Shown here: one piece after another, positions 40,948 through 49,898 of the stretch
Layout of the letters: every line of letters begins with the position of its first letter
Position numbering within the stretch: position 1 is the first letter of the stretch
Virus record (IMG/VR): IMGVR_UViG_3300030202_002193
Coordinates: 1 to 64,000 of that record
Source of the DNA: a virus
Reading direction: 5' to 3' (one strand)
Length of the DNA: 64,000 nt
Notes under the pieces: generated by a model
What the model was told of the DNA's origin: nothing
Seen by the model: the letters and a program-made list of their open reading frames with translations, nothing else
Database searches by the model: none
Translations under genes and position numbers: made by a program

Positions 40948-42702
40948 TTATTCACCTTTCATTAACTCCTTTCCTTTGTTAGTTAATCGTATAACTTCTC
41001 TTTTTAATTTAAGAACTTCTTTTACCTCTTCTTGTATATCCATCAAATCCTTCTCTGTTAAAGATTTTTTATTTAATTCCATAACTACCTCTAGATTTAG
41101 GTCCGAATCTTCTTCTAAATATAGCGGAGAGTCTAACAAGCCAATAAAATAATTAGCAGTATTTTCTAAGAGTTTTTCATTTTTTCTTAAATATTCTTTC
41201 ATCTGAACCATTTCTAGACCAATTTTTCTTCCTATTGATATTAACATCCTTTCATATTTAGTTAGCGCAGTTATATATTCTCCATAAAACGGTACGGGTT
41301 TTCCATCAACCATTATATTTCCTTTCACATCGTTAGGGTTGAATGTCTTAACTAATTCCTTCATTGTCTTTTTAATAGGTCTAGGCAAAGTTATCTCATG
41401 CTTCAATCTAATTATTTTTTGATTTAATTCTTTTATGTTATTTATTTGGCCGCTATGTTCGTCCATCAGACCGCTTTCTATTTTACTTCTAATGCTAGTA
41501 GAATCCGCTTTTTCTAGAATGGCTAATTTTTCTTTTAACTTGTCTCCTTGTATAGTTATAATCTGTAGTACTCTATTAGCCTCTTTAATGTCGGGTTCTA
41601 ATTCTTTTTTACCTTCTACATATTCTGTTGCGGATAGTTGGCCAAGAGAATCTTCCTTTTCTTTTAATGATTTTAACTTAGTTTTGGTAGAATTAAACCT
41701 CTCCTTCATCTCTTCCAGTTGTGATTTTATTTCTGAAATTTCCCCTTCAATTTTATTTTGGTAATTTACCATTTCTGCTTCTATATCAATAGCCGCATGT
41801 TTTTCCAACTGCTTATTCAGTTCTTTTTTCCTTTCAGTTAGTAGGCGTATTTCCCCTTCAACACCACTAAAAGCACTATCTAAACTATCTTTAGAAATAA
41901 TAGGCCCTTCTACTTTAATATGTGCCATTGGATTTTCCTCTTTTTTAGGCATAGTAATTTTTCTAAGAAGTTGAGACTTTATATTTTTAATATATGCGGC
42001 AATGTCTCCGGATTGCTTGATGTGGAAGGTAGGGTATTCTCCAAAGGACTCTACAAACAGTTCTATTAGAACATCGTATAAAGTGGTCATAATTGGATAA
42101 GGTTTCTCTTCTAAACCAATTAGGGACTCACCAAAAATTTCATCCATGTACTTTGTTATATTTTCAATGTCTGATTCATCTATAGTTATTATGATAATCT
42201 TAGTGCGTTCTTCAGATTCTTCATATTTTATATCCGGAGGTGGAGAGAAATATTCCTGTATTCCATGTAATACTTTTGCGCTTTGTATATTTTCCATGCT
42301 TTCTTCTATAGTAAAGATAGAAGAATGTAGAGTAGATTTAACTTCTTCTTCAAACAATGCAGTTTTAAGCCTAGACTGAACATCTTTAGGATTTATCTTT
42401 GTGTCTTCTGCGTCTTTTATATCGTCAAGGATGTAGTCTACTTCTTTCAATTTTCTAAAAGAATACAGTATTCTTTCTAATTTCAGTTTTGGAGTACCGG
42501 CCCCTCTAATCGAAGAACCTAATTTATTTAATCTAGTAGCCCTAGCCTCAAAAGTTTTATCTTTTTTCATAGACTCTAAAACTTTTAGTGCAGAAACATA
42601 AGTTCGATAGTTTGAGTTTTGGGACTTAATATATTCTTCTCTTCTTTTTTCTGACTGGGTTTGGCCTGTTACAGAATACTTATCTTGTTTCAAAACGGCC
42701 AC
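40948..42702 (-). CDS. 584-residue coiled-coil protein
   Basis: Starts at GTG 42702 after GGTGATAC. It has a mixed alpha/beta N-terminal third, a small domain (RTKIIIITIDESDIENITKY), and a long heptad-rich coil from about residue 275 to 400 (LLTERKKELNKQLEKH; LEEMKERFNSTKTKLKSLKE). No Walker motifs, so it is not an SMC ATPase. It lies just downstream of the portal gene. A scaffold or internal virion rod is a possible role; nothing more can be said. Confidence 0.55.
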   Translation of the reverse strand: MAVLKQDKYSVTGQTQSEKRREEYIKSQNSNYRTYVSALKVLESMKKDKTFEARATRLNKLGSSIRGAGTPKLKLERILYSFRKLKEVDYILDDIKDAEDTKINPKDVQSRLKTALFEEEVKSTLHSSIFTIEESMENIQSAKVLHGIQEYFSPPPDIKYEESEERTKIIIITIDESDIENITKYMDEIFGESLIGLEEKPYPIMTTLYDVLIELFVESFGEYPTFHIKQSGDIAAYIKNIKSQLLRKITMPKKEENPMAHIKVEGPIISKDSLDSAFSGVEGEIRLLTERKKELNKQLEKHAAIDIEAEMVNYQNKIEGEISEIKSQLEEMKERFNSTKTKLKSLKEKEDSLGQLSATEYVEGKKELEPDIKEANRVLQIITIQGDKLKEKLAILEKADSTSIRSKIESGLMDEHSGQINNIKELNQKIIRLKHEITLPRPIKKTMKELVKTFNPNDVKGNIMVDGKPVPFYGEYITALTKYERMLISIGRKIGLEMVQMKEYLRKNEKLLENTANYFIGLLDSPLYLEEDSDLNLEVVMELNKKSLTEKDLMDIQEEVKEVLKLKREVIRLTNKGKELMKGE

Positions 42703-42712
42703 GGTATCACCT

Positions 42713-42940
42713 TCAGAACGGAATGTTTTCTTTTCGGTTGCGTCTTTTCTTAGGAAGAAGAACTACATCGGGAACATCGGTTCCTGTCCTTTTTGCCTTA
42801 TGTGTAGTTCTAGCATCAACACCCGCAATATCAAAGTCCCGATTCTTTTTCACGGTTCTAGTATCTGCGGCATTTTGGGTCTTAATCTTAGATAGTTCCT
42901 TTCTTAGTCGTATTTCTTTTTGTTTCGAATCTTCTGTCAT
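42713..42940 (-). CDS. 75-residue basic protein
   Basis: Highly charged, Lys/Arg-rich (KEIRLRKELSKIKTQNAADT; THKAKRTGTDVPDVVLLPKK), probably disordered and nucleic-acid binding. ATG 42940 lies just below the stop of the portal gene. No family recognised. Confidence 0.45.
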   Translation of the reverse strand: MTEDSKQKEIRLRKELSKIKTQNAADTRTVKKNRDFDIAGVDARTTHKAKRTGTDVPDVVLLPKKRRNRKENIPF

Positions 42941-42941
42941 A

Positions 42942-44582
42942 TCAACCAACTCTTCTTTCTGTTCTTGAATCTACATTCTGATTTCCGGCTTCTCTAGGAA
43001 GTCCAGTAAACCTCTTATCCGGCCCTGTCTCCATACTCGGTTTATTTCTAGTTGCCGGTGGTTGCGATTTTCCGCCTTGTGCCATTTGTTGTTCCATCAT
43101 CTGCCCCATTTGGGAAGCATCGAAATTAGTTCCAGCGTAGGGGTCCAATTCTATTTCCCCTCCTTCTTCACCTTCTCCGCCACCCATTTCGTTTTCTTTA
43201 GGTTCAGGTTTGGAGAAAGTGAAATTTCCATCTTCATCCATTTCAACTTCAAATCCTAGATTTTTAGTAGAGGCCGCAATATTAACTTCTATCTCCCTTT
43301 GCCGAAGTTTTGCTATTTCATCCTCTTCTTCGCTAGGCGGTAGTCTCAAATCCCAATCAGTAATTCCAAATTGAGTAGTTAAGAACGGGAATACATATTC
43401 ATTGTAAACATTCTGTGCCATTTGTACTGCTCGATTAGTTACAAGAATCTGCATACCTTCATTATTTAATCCTCCACTAGCAGTAGAATCTGCCATGAAT
43501 ATTTTACTAACTCCGTAGAATGCAGAAATCCTATCTCTCAAATCATCTTTAACTGCAACATATTCCATTTCTTTTAGACTATCCATAAACTTAATCCATT
43601 CAATAGAACCCTTGCCGCCTTCTGCTTCTATTCCCATTACTGGAATATAGTGAGGGTCTTGTTCCATTCTTTCTTTAACCCCACGCCAAAAACTCATCAT
43701 GGATTCCATGTTTCTAGTTTGAACTGCAAGCATTCCTCTTGGCATCCTACTTTTAGTATAAGAGGCATTTACATAATTTTCCATAGCAAGTAAAGTCATA
43801 ATATGGTTGTATAAAGTAAGAACTGGAGAAAGACCGTATAGCCTACTAGGACTATATTTACTAAAGTGTAATACTTCTCCCTTAATGAAATACTGGTCAT
43901 CTCCTTTTGCTCTATTAACATAATGAACAGGGTACAATGAATCTCCACAAACTTCGCAACTATCATGTGCTTCAGAAGCAATAAATTCTCTATGATGAAT
44001 ACAAGTAAATCCTTTAGTTCCTCTTACACCATCTTCATCTGCATAAATGTGCATAGTAACAGGGTCTCCTCTAAAGATTTCTTTTATCCTGTGCATTCTT
44101 ATCTTCCCATTGCCATCAATATAATATTCCTTGACAAATACAATATAGGCATCATCCATGATATTCAAATCATCTTCTAACTCTTTAAGTACATCAATGA
44201 ATAACTGTTCTGACGAATTGACATATCCTTCCAGAAACTTCTCCGCATATTCTAATTGCTTTACATCGGGTAATTGTAGATTAGTACTTTCACATCTAGA
44301 ACATTCTTGGACGGGCCGTTGGTGTTCTTTACCGCAATCCTGACATCTTGCTTCATAGGACTTCTCCCAAGTATATCCTCTACGGAATACTTCTTGCTTT
44401 AATTGAGTTAAACAAGTTCTAGTAATTACAGAGTTTTGCACTATATTATAGATGAGTGGTCCGTTTAGCATTTGGGCTGGAGTTTTTTCCTGTATGCCAA
44501 TATTGTAGATTTCCCTATCAGTAGGAGTAGGAGTGGTCTTCCTAAATAAATTAGTCAAAGAGAATCTTCGCTTTTCTGCCAT
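42942..44582 (-). CDS. Portal protein with zinc-binding insertions
   Basis: 546 residues. Portal-like flow: LTNLFRKTTPTPTDREIYN, AQMLNGPLIYNIVQNSVITR, long wing and stem regions (YSPSRLYGLSPVLTLYNHIM; ASGGLNNEGMQILVTNRAVQ), and an acidic/Gly/Gln-rich C-terminus. Two Cys clusters interrupt it: ARCQDCGKEHQRPVQECSRC near residue 80 and CIHHREF...DSCEVCGDS near residue 210. Zinc sites are unusual in portals. It follows the large terminase and LAGLIDADG genes. Forms the DNA-packaging vertex. Confidence 0.85.
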   Translation of the reverse strand: MAEKRRFSLTNLFRKTTPTPTDREIYNIGIQEKTPAQMLNGPLIYNIVQNSVITRTCLTQLKQEVFRRGYTWEKSYEARCQDCGKEHQRPVQECSRCESTNLQLPDVKQLEYAEKFLEGYVNSSEQLFIDVLKELEDDLNIMDDAYIVFVKEYYIDGNGKIRMHRIKEIFRGDPVTMHIYADEDGVRGTKGFTCIHHREFIASEAHDSCEVCGDSLYPVHYVNRAKGDDQYFIKGEVLHFSKYSPSRLYGLSPVLTLYNHIMTLLAMENYVNASYTKSRMPRGMLAVQTRNMESMMSFWRGVKERMEQDPHYIPVMGIEAEGGKGSIEWIKFMDSLKEMEYVAVKDDLRDRISAFYGVSKIFMADSTASGGLNNEGMQILVTNRAVQMAQNVYNEYVFPFLTTQFGITDWDLRLPPSEEEDEIAKLRQREIEVNIAASTKNLGFEVEMDEDGNFTFSKPEPKENEMGGGEGEEGGEIELDPYAGTNFDASQMGQMMEQQMAQGGKSQPPATRNKPSMETGPDKRFTGLPREAGNQNVDSRTERRVG

Positions 44583-44608
44583 GTCTACACCCTATCCTTA
44601 CGACCCGC

Positions 44609-44737
44609 CTATCTTTTATCAATGCTTCCTTGAGGATTATCCTTTGTAGGCTTCCCTGCTTTGACCCAACAACTGTCACAATATCCATATGGATTCTTTT
44701 GCTTAATAGTGTAGCAAATTCCACAATAAGTACTCAT
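44609..44737 (-). CDS. 42-residue zinc-ribbon protein
   Basis: MSTYCGICYTIKQKNPYGYC then DSCWVKAGK: CxxC...CxxC zinc ribbon and a polar tail. The ATG overlaps the stop of the LAGLIDADG protein (ATGA). It lies between that gene and the portal. Small metal-binding protein of unknown function. Confidence 0.55.
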   Translation of the reverse strand: MSTYCGICYTIKQKNPYGYCDSCWVKAGKPTKDNPQGSIDKR

Positions 44738-46335
44738 ATTATATTGCCCTCCATATCTATTTTTGTTCCATCGGCTCTAACTTCATGATAACTATACGCA
44801 TTAACTAACCATCCGGTAGTATCACTAATCCAATTAACTAAAGCGTCCTGTATGGTGTCGGTATCATCTTCTTCTTCAATTCCTAATTCTTCGGCAGTTA
44901 CGGCCATTTGCTGAAATAAGTCTAATTCTTCATCAGCGTCGTAATCAACTTCAGTAATTACAAAAGTTCTTTCTTGTTGCTTAACTATCATTCCACCAAT
45001 ATTTTCTAATTCATCCATTATACTCATCTTACAATTATCATGCAACTTTGCTACTGTTTCTATGTCTATACCATCTTTGGTGAAATCAAAACCAACATGG
45101 TCTTTATGATTTTCATATTTCATTAGTTTGAAGATTTCATCACATCTACCCTTATACCAATCAGCCTTCTTGTGTGATTTTTTCATGCGAATTAATTCTA
45201 AAAGTAGTTCTGCGTTTTTACCCTTCATTCTAAAATGAGGTAGGCACTTATTCAGTAATTCCCCAACATCTGCTTGAGAATAAAAGTTTAGGCGATTAAC
45301 AGGCCTAGTATTTTGTGGGGATTTTTGGTCTAAGTGTAAGCGACCGATTCCTAATGCTTTATGAATCTCAATCATAAATGCCTTCCCCCTATCTCCCGTC
45401 GCTACTAATCCAACTCTAGGATTCATGTTTCTATCGACTGTAATGTAGCCATCTGAATCAATGAATGCGGCAGTATAAGCATATATGTTCTTCTTAATTT
45501 CATTATCTAATTTATAATATGAACCATCAATATCGGTTATGTCTAACTTCTTAATTAGTTGAGGAATTATTTTCATCGTATTTCTTTTGTAAAGTCTAGT
45601 CGGCATACTATCTAGGATTTCTCTTGCACTAATTCCTTGGTGGCTACAAACTGCCTTTAGAATAAAATCATTAGTTTCTTCTTTTATTGTTTTACGGATT
45701 TTAGATAAGTCACTAACTTGTTTTCTGAATTCTCTTTTAGCATTATTCATAGTTTTTTGCAAAGAAGAATATTTTTTTCCATATACCATGTCTTTCTGTT
45801 CTAGTTGTGCCTCCCAAAACTTACAAATGGAATCTATCATTTTCCTTCTATTTTCTACATCCTTAATTCCGTGGATTTTTAACAGGTCGCCTTCAGTATA
45901 GCGCATTTGTTGTAGGGCGGGTTTGTATGGTTTGAGCCAATAAATGCTATTTACGCATTTGTCTAAGTGGTCGGAATATCCATCAATTAAGGTATCAATG
46001 GCCTTAGACATCTTATTCCTATGTTCTCCCTTTAGTTTTCTTCGTTCCTTTCTCATTGTCTTGATAATATCCGGAACATAAGTATCTTGAACTAAATATT
46101 TATCAGGAAAAATATCTAAGTGTTTTCTTGCTTGAGAAGCATTGATTCTAAACTCTTGACTTATTTTGGTAATGGCTTCAGATTCATCTACTATGTTCAA
46201 CCCTTGAATAAAACTAGTTAGTTTAATATCTAAGGATTGCTCAATTTCAGATTTAGCATTTTCAGCCTCTTCTTCTAAATCAGCCACCTGCTCTAGTCTT
46301 TGAGCCGCTTCTCTTTTTTCATCCGGAGTTGCCAT
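44734..46335 (-). CDS. Late protein with embedded LAGLIDADG domain
   Basis: 533 residues between the terminase and portal genes. The N-terminal half is helical with an HTH-like start (AITKISQEFRINASQARKHL) and a winged-helix-like region near 225-275 (AVCSHQGISAREILDSMPTR). At 285-395 is a single LAGLIDADG homing-endonuclease-type domain: YTAAFIDSDGYITVDRN, a later GRLHLDQKSPQNTR and KGKNAELLLELIRMKK. Only one motif, so it would act as a dimer or be inactive. No intein splice motifs flank it. The C-terminus is acidic. Possibly a packaging accessory protein that absorbed the endonuclease domain; alternatively a stand-alone endonuclease with long extensions. Confidence 0.7.
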   Translation of the reverse strand: MATPDEKREAAQRLEQVADLEEEAENAKSEIEQSLDIKLTSFIQGLNIVDESEAITKISQEFRINASQARKHLDIFPDKYLVQDTYVPDIIKTMRKERRKLKGEHRNKMSKAIDTLIDGYSDHLDKCVNSIYWLKPYKPALQQMRYTEGDLLKIHGIKDVENRRKMIDSICKFWEAQLEQKDMVYGKKYSSLQKTMNNAKREFRKQVSDLSKIRKTIKEETNDFILKAVCSHQGISAREILDSMPTRLYKRNTMKIIPQLIKKLDITDIDGSYYKLDNEIKKNIYAYTAAFIDSDGYITVDRNMNPRVGLVATGDRGKAFMIEIHKALGIGRLHLDQKSPQNTRPVNRLNFYSQADVGELLNKCLPHFRMKGKNAELLLELIRMKKSHKKADWYKGRCDEIFKLMKYENHKDHVGFDFTKDGIDIETVAKLHDNCKMSIMDELENIGGMIVKQQERTFVITEVDYDADEELDLFQQMAVTAEELGIEEEDDTDTIQDALVNWISDTTGWLVNAYSYHEVRADGTKIDMEGNII

Positions 46336-46344
46336 AATATCACC

Positions 46345-47799
46345 TTAAAAGTTCAGGCCCATAATTCCTCTTCCGGCAAACGGTTTTGGTGCTACCGGCT
46401 TATCGTCAAAGATACCCAAATCGTCTAAATGAATAAACTTCTCGCTCATAGTATAAGTGGCGGCATTGGCCAAGGCTAAACTCATTACCATATCGTCGTG
46501 CGCCCCTATGCCTTCAAACTTGCCTCCTTCAGTAATAGCAAACATAGACAATTCTTCTATCAAAGTTGAAGTAACTCGCCTACTTTCTTCATTCCCGTAT
46601 GGAAGTCTCATTTTACCATTTTCGAAATTCATTTGTAGGTTAAGAATAATCTCTTGTTTTTTCTTTCTAGTGGTTGTGAAGTCATGAACATTAATATCAG
46701 ATACATGCTTTAATTCTTGGGTGAAAGACTTCGCAAAGATATTAGTTTCGAACAATACTACTTCGGGATTGAAAATCTTACCTATCATTTTTACTTTCTC
46801 TATGTTCTGCCGGAATTCTACATTCTTAGCCCTATCAACATATACTACAGTTTTATTATCGTTTTCGTCTACTTCTAATACTGTGATAACATTGTAGTCT
46901 CCATCAGTAGAAATGGCAGGGTCTACCCCCACATAATATTTGAAATCCTTTCTTCTATGTGGTTTTAATATGTAATCTTTAGACTTGGCATTATCTAAGT
47001 ATTCGGGATTGAATAGAGAAGTTCCTGTAGACATAGGAACACAAAGATATTCTCTAGTGAACGCAATTGTACCAATCTCTCCCTTTCTTAACATTAAGGA
47101 ATTGTAATCCCATCTATCAGGCCAAAGAGGTTCATTAAGTGCATTTAGGCAGGGATAGGTTCTAACCTCATAGACTTCATTTTCTGCAAGTTGAGAATAA
47201 ATATCTGTATAACTAAACGGAGTACCGATTACTCTTAATGATGCAGAATGGTGAAGAGTGGGAATCATATCACTGTAAAACCAATCAGTGACTTTCTGTA
47301 TAGCAGACATTGAAAATTCTTTCAAAGGGTCGTCAATAACAATTTCATTTGGGTGAAGTCCACGAATCTGTGAGCCTACAGACCTTGCTAGTAATTCATT
47401 GCCGTTAGTTAATCGAATATGCCCTACTGACCAGCCCCTAATAGGTTTGAATTTTTGTAGCATCGGGTGACTAAAATATTTGTCAATCTCTCGCATGTGT
47501 ACTAGAGTCTGCTTTTGGTTAGAAGAAATGTAAAGCATTTGGTAGCCTTTAGGTTGAAAGATTAAATTCCATATTACCCAACAGTGCATGAATACAGATT
47601 TTCCGTGGTCACGACTACAAATTAAAACTGTACGCTGAGTACTATTCATTAATTCTAACCACTCTTCCATATAATGTGGATAGAAATATTTGTCAATCCC
47701 CATAGCAGGGCCACAAACATGTTGAAAGAAATAAGGGAAGGAGTTTCTAGATAATTCGAAATCCATCTGATGTTCTAGATTAAATGCTTCGATTTCCAT
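46345..47799 (-). CDS. terL: Large terminase subunit
   Basis: 484 residues, both enzyme halves present. ATPase: Walker A ICSRDHGKS (residues 60-68), Walker B NEIVIDDP (D156, D157). Nuclease of the RNase H fold: YVGVDPAIS (D293), VVLFETN (E351) and IGAHDDMVMS (D435/D436). All catalytic acidic residues are visible. It packages viral DNA through the portal. ATG with GGTGAACAATA. The small subunit would be an upstream gene, possibly 55392-56051. Confidence 0.95.
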   Translation of the reverse strand: MEIEAFNLEHQMDFELSRNSFPYFFQHVCGPAMGIDKYFYPHYMEEWLELMNSTQRTVLICSRDHGKSVFMHCWVIWNLIFQPKGYQMLYISSNQKQTLVHMREIDKYFSHPMLQKFKPIRGWSVGHIRLTNGNELLARSVGSQIRGLHPNEIVIDDPLKEFSMSAIQKVTDWFYSDMIPTLHHSASLRVIGTPFSYTDIYSQLAENEVYEVRTYPCLNALNEPLWPDRWDYNSLMLRKGEIGTIAFTREYLCVPMSTGTSLFNPEYLDNAKSKDYILKPHRRKDFKYYVGVDPAISTDGDYNVITVLEVDENDNKTVVYVDRAKNVEFRQNIEKVKMIGKIFNPEVVLFETNIFAKSFTQELKHVSDINVHDFTTTRKKKQEIILNLQMNFENGKMRLPYGNEESRRVTSTLIEELSMFAITEGGKFEGIGAHDDMVMSLALANAATYTMSEKFIHLDDLGIFDDKPVAPKPFAGRGIMGLNF

Positions 47800-48392
47800 T
47801 ATTGTTCACCTTTAGTTTTTTTGTAGTAACTACTTTCTTCTTCAACAGTAAGGGGCCTCCCTTCTTCTCTTTTAATATCTTCAAGAGTTGGTTGCCCTTT
47901 ACCTTGATTTCTATACATTTCGAAATAATTGTCAATTATTGTTCTTTTACTTCTTCTATCAACAATATTTTTTCTTTTAGACTGTTTCTTTTCTCTCTCT
48001 ATTTTTCTTCTTTCTGCAAGTTGTGTTTTCCTATATGTTAAGGCTTCATCTATTTTCTTCTGTCGGTCATATACATAGTTATAACCTCTTCGTAAATATT
48101 TTATTTTAGTTAGTATTTCTTCGTCACTTAATCTATAATTGGGAGTACGAAATAGTCTACTCACCTCGTCATGAAATCTCACTCCGTCTTCTTGTTTCAA
48201 CACCCTTTGCCACTTTTTTATTCTTGGGTCATGAATCATCTTTTCTGCATCTTTAGCGGCAATACCTCTATCTCTCAAGTCTCTGTATTCATGCCAAAAA
48301 TTCGGAACTCCGTATGCTCCGGCAATTTGATTAAATGCAACTCGCTTGTAATTATACAAGAAGTAGGCTTGCTCTAAAGACTGGAACGACAT
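47799..48392 (-). CDS. 197-residue basic protein with internal W-x-x-V-L-K
   Basis: Helical and basic (YFLYNYKRVAFNQIAGAYGV; LTYRKTQLAERRKIEREKKQ). Around residues 58-68 it carries KKWQRVLKQEDG, matching the core of the late N-terminal tag but internally. ATGA overlap with the terminase gene. No family recognised; possibly a DNA-binding virion protein. Confidence 0.55.
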   Translation of the reverse strand: MSFQSLEQAYFLYNYKRVAFNQIAGAYGVPNFWHEYRDLRDRGIAAKDAEKMIHDPRIKKWQRVLKQEDGVRFHDEVSRLFRTPNYRLSDEEILTKIKYLRRGYNYVYDRQKKIDEALTYRKTQLAERRKIEREKKQSKRKNIVDRRSKRTIIDNYFEMYRNQGKGQPTLEDIKREEGRPLTVEEESSYYKKTKGEQ

Positions 48393-48746
48393 CTAACTAC
48401 CCTTCCGCCATTTCTTATTCTTCTTCTCTTTGGTTTTACTTGGACTCCACTTTACTTTATCAGCCCAATATGCCGCAGACATCTTTCCACGCTTGATGTT
48501 CTTAGCATGGCGAGATTTGAAAGCCCTTCTTTGTCCGGCAGTTTGATTTGTCTTAACTCCCTTTTGTCCGAACTTGATGTACTTGGCTTTCTTTCCTTCA
48601 AAGGCCATAACATGATGTGATTTTCCCGAACTGTCATTTAATCTCTGAGGTTTATTTAATCCTTTAAGTCCCTTTTTCTTAGCCCGTTCAAGTGCCTTCG
48701 ACCTAGCACTTTTAGGTTTCTTTTTGAGAATAGTTTGCCAACTCAT
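48393..48746 (-). CDS. Tagged, highly basic protein (MSWQTILKK)
   Basis: 117 residues. Tag MSWQTILKKKPKS, then about a third Lys/Arg (ARSKALERAKKKGLKGLNKP; GQRRAFKSRHAKNIKRGKMS; KVKWSPSKTKEKKNKKWRKG). Likely a DNA-condensing or packaging-associated internal protein. Similar basic small proteins occur in marine tailed-virus genomes. ATG with GAGGGAAG upstream; overlaps the next gene's stop. Confidence 0.65.
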   Translation of the reverse strand: MSWQTILKKKPKSARSKALERAKKKGLKGLNKPQRLNDSSGKSHHVMAFEGKKAKYIKFGQKGVKTNQTAGQRRAFKSRHAKNIKRGKMSAAYWADKVKWSPSKTKEKKNKKWRKGS

Positions 48747-49150
48747 GATTCTTCCCTCTTCATTTGGTTTTTCTTAGACTTCTTATCGTCTTTGATAGGT
48801 CCACCTTTGGCCCAAGTATAGCAAGTTCTATCTTCATGACACTTGAAATCGTGCATCCAACAATATCCTAATCCACCTTTTACATCTACGATAGGCATAC
48901 AATCTTTCATCCTTGGACTAATATCAAAAGCGATGCAATTAGAACACTTAGATTTCTTAGCGGCTTCAACTGATGTGTCCCAATGTTCCGCTACCTTCTC
49001 CCAATAATCAGCAGGTTCATCTATATTCAAAGGACCGTATTTTATATCCTCATCCTCGATAGCGGCATCTCTATTCTTTGTGTTTAGTTTTAGATTCTTA
49101 GTTGCCGGAGGGCAAGTTAATTGCTTCAATAAGATTTGCCAATCATTCAT
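48743..49150 (-). CDS. Tagged Cys-rich protein (MNDWQILLKQ)
   Basis: 135 residues from ATG 49150 (its first bases follow the stop of the EF-hand gene). Tag MNDWQILLKQLTC, then a cysteine cluster: SNCIAFDISPRMKDCMPIVD, GLGYCWMHDFKCHEDRTC, a probable metal-binding domain with several Cys and His. Also a basic tail. Function unknown; similar Cys-rich proteins are seen in marine phages. Confidence 0.6.
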   Translation of the reverse strand: MNDWQILLKQLTCPPATKNLKLNTKNRDAAIEDEDIKYGPLNIDEPADYWEKVAEHWDTSVEAAKKSKCSNCIAFDISPRMKDCMPIVDVKGGLGYCWMHDFKCHEDRTCYTWAKGGPIKDDKKSKKNQMKREES

Positions 49151-49508
49151 CTTCCTCATCCTCTTCTTCCTCTTCAGGAAGCGGTAGTCCATCTAAAAGA
49201 ATATAATCTCCACTCTTATGTTGAACAACATTTTCCATAGAATCTAACAGTCCTTCTAGTTCTTCTCCGGACATCTTAGTTGCTTCTTCTAGTGGTTCTA
49301 GACCCGAAGCCCCTCCTTCTTTTTCCAAAGTAGAAACTATTGTTTCTTCTGCACCTTCAGACTTTTTCGCCCGTAAGTGTTTGAAATCTTCACCAGTAAT
49401 TTCTCCATCACCGTCTGCGTCAATGTTTTTTTGTTTTCCATACAGAATCTTTTCTGTCTCTATTTTTTCTGTTCCGCAATGTGCTTTCAATACTTTTTTC
49501 CAATTCAT
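49143..49508 (-). CDS. Tagged EF-hand protein (MNWKKVLKA)
   Basis: 121 residues. Tag MNWKKVLKAHCG, then a canonical EF-hand calcium loop DADGDGEITGEDF (D, D, D at positions 1, 3, 5, the Gly at 6, Ile at 8 and an acidic 12th residue). The C-terminal half is acidic (GLPLPEEEEEDEEDE). One EF-hand implies dimerisation or Ca-dependent anchoring. Unusual among viral proteins. ATG with GAGGATTAA upstream. Confidence 0.65.
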   Translation of the reverse strand: MNWKKVLKAHCGTEKIETEKILYGKQKNIDADGDGEITGEDFKHLRAKKSEGAEETIVSTLEKEGGASGLEPLEEATKMSGEELEGLLDSMENVVQHKSGDYILLDGLPLPEEEEEDEEDE

Positions 49509-49521
49509 TTAATCCTCTCCT

Positions 49522-49893
49522 TTAACATGCCCCACAAGTAGGTCGGCACTTTCTTTTTTTACCTTTAGAAGCATCTTCTCTTCCACAAGGTTTTGGCCCA
49601 CTTTTATTACCGCAGGTTCCGCAAGCAATCCAACCGCCTTGAGTTTTTTCTCCTTTCTTTTGCTTTCCGCCTCTTCTATTAAACCAAGCATGAAGACCGC
49701 CCTTTCTTTCTTTCTTAGTATGGGGGTCTGCCTTTTTGACTTTACCTTGTCGGCATCTAACAATAAATCCGGATTTGTATGCGGAACTTTTCATCCCGTA
49801 TTTTTCATCGGCTAGTTTAGCACATCTATCCTTTTTCTCGCCTTTGCTATTGTGAGTAGCGGTAGCCTTTACTTTAAGAATATCTTGCCACAT
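49522..49893 (-). CDS. Tagged basic Cys-rich protein (MWQDILKVK)
   Basis: 123 residues from ATG 49893. Tag MWQDILKVKATATHNS, then a basic Lys/Arg/Gly-rich body with KGGLHAWFNRRGGKQKKGEK and cysteine pairs (IACGTCGNKSGPKPCGRED; KCRPTCGAC), a compact zinc-binding module with several CxxC. Similar K/G/C-rich modules are found in marine phage proteins. Probably nucleic-acid binding. Overlapping frame 49509-49763 on the same strand is a shadow. Confidence 0.6.
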   Translation of the reverse strand: MWQDILKVKATATHNSKGEKKDRCAKLADEKYGMKSSAYKSGFIVRCRQGKVKKADPHTKKERKGGLHAWFNRRGGKQKKGEKTQGGWIACGTCGNKSGPKPCGREDASKGKKRKCRPTCGAC

Positions 49894-49898
49894 ATCTC

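Noticed and set aside
40948-42702. SMC-like ATPase
   Set aside because: Long coiled coil is present, but there is no Walker A, signature or Walker B motif.
49509-49763. Minus-strand frame of 84 codons overlapping the tagged basic protein
   Set aside because: Overlaps the convincing tagged gene (49522-49893) almost fully in another frame and lacks a good start context.
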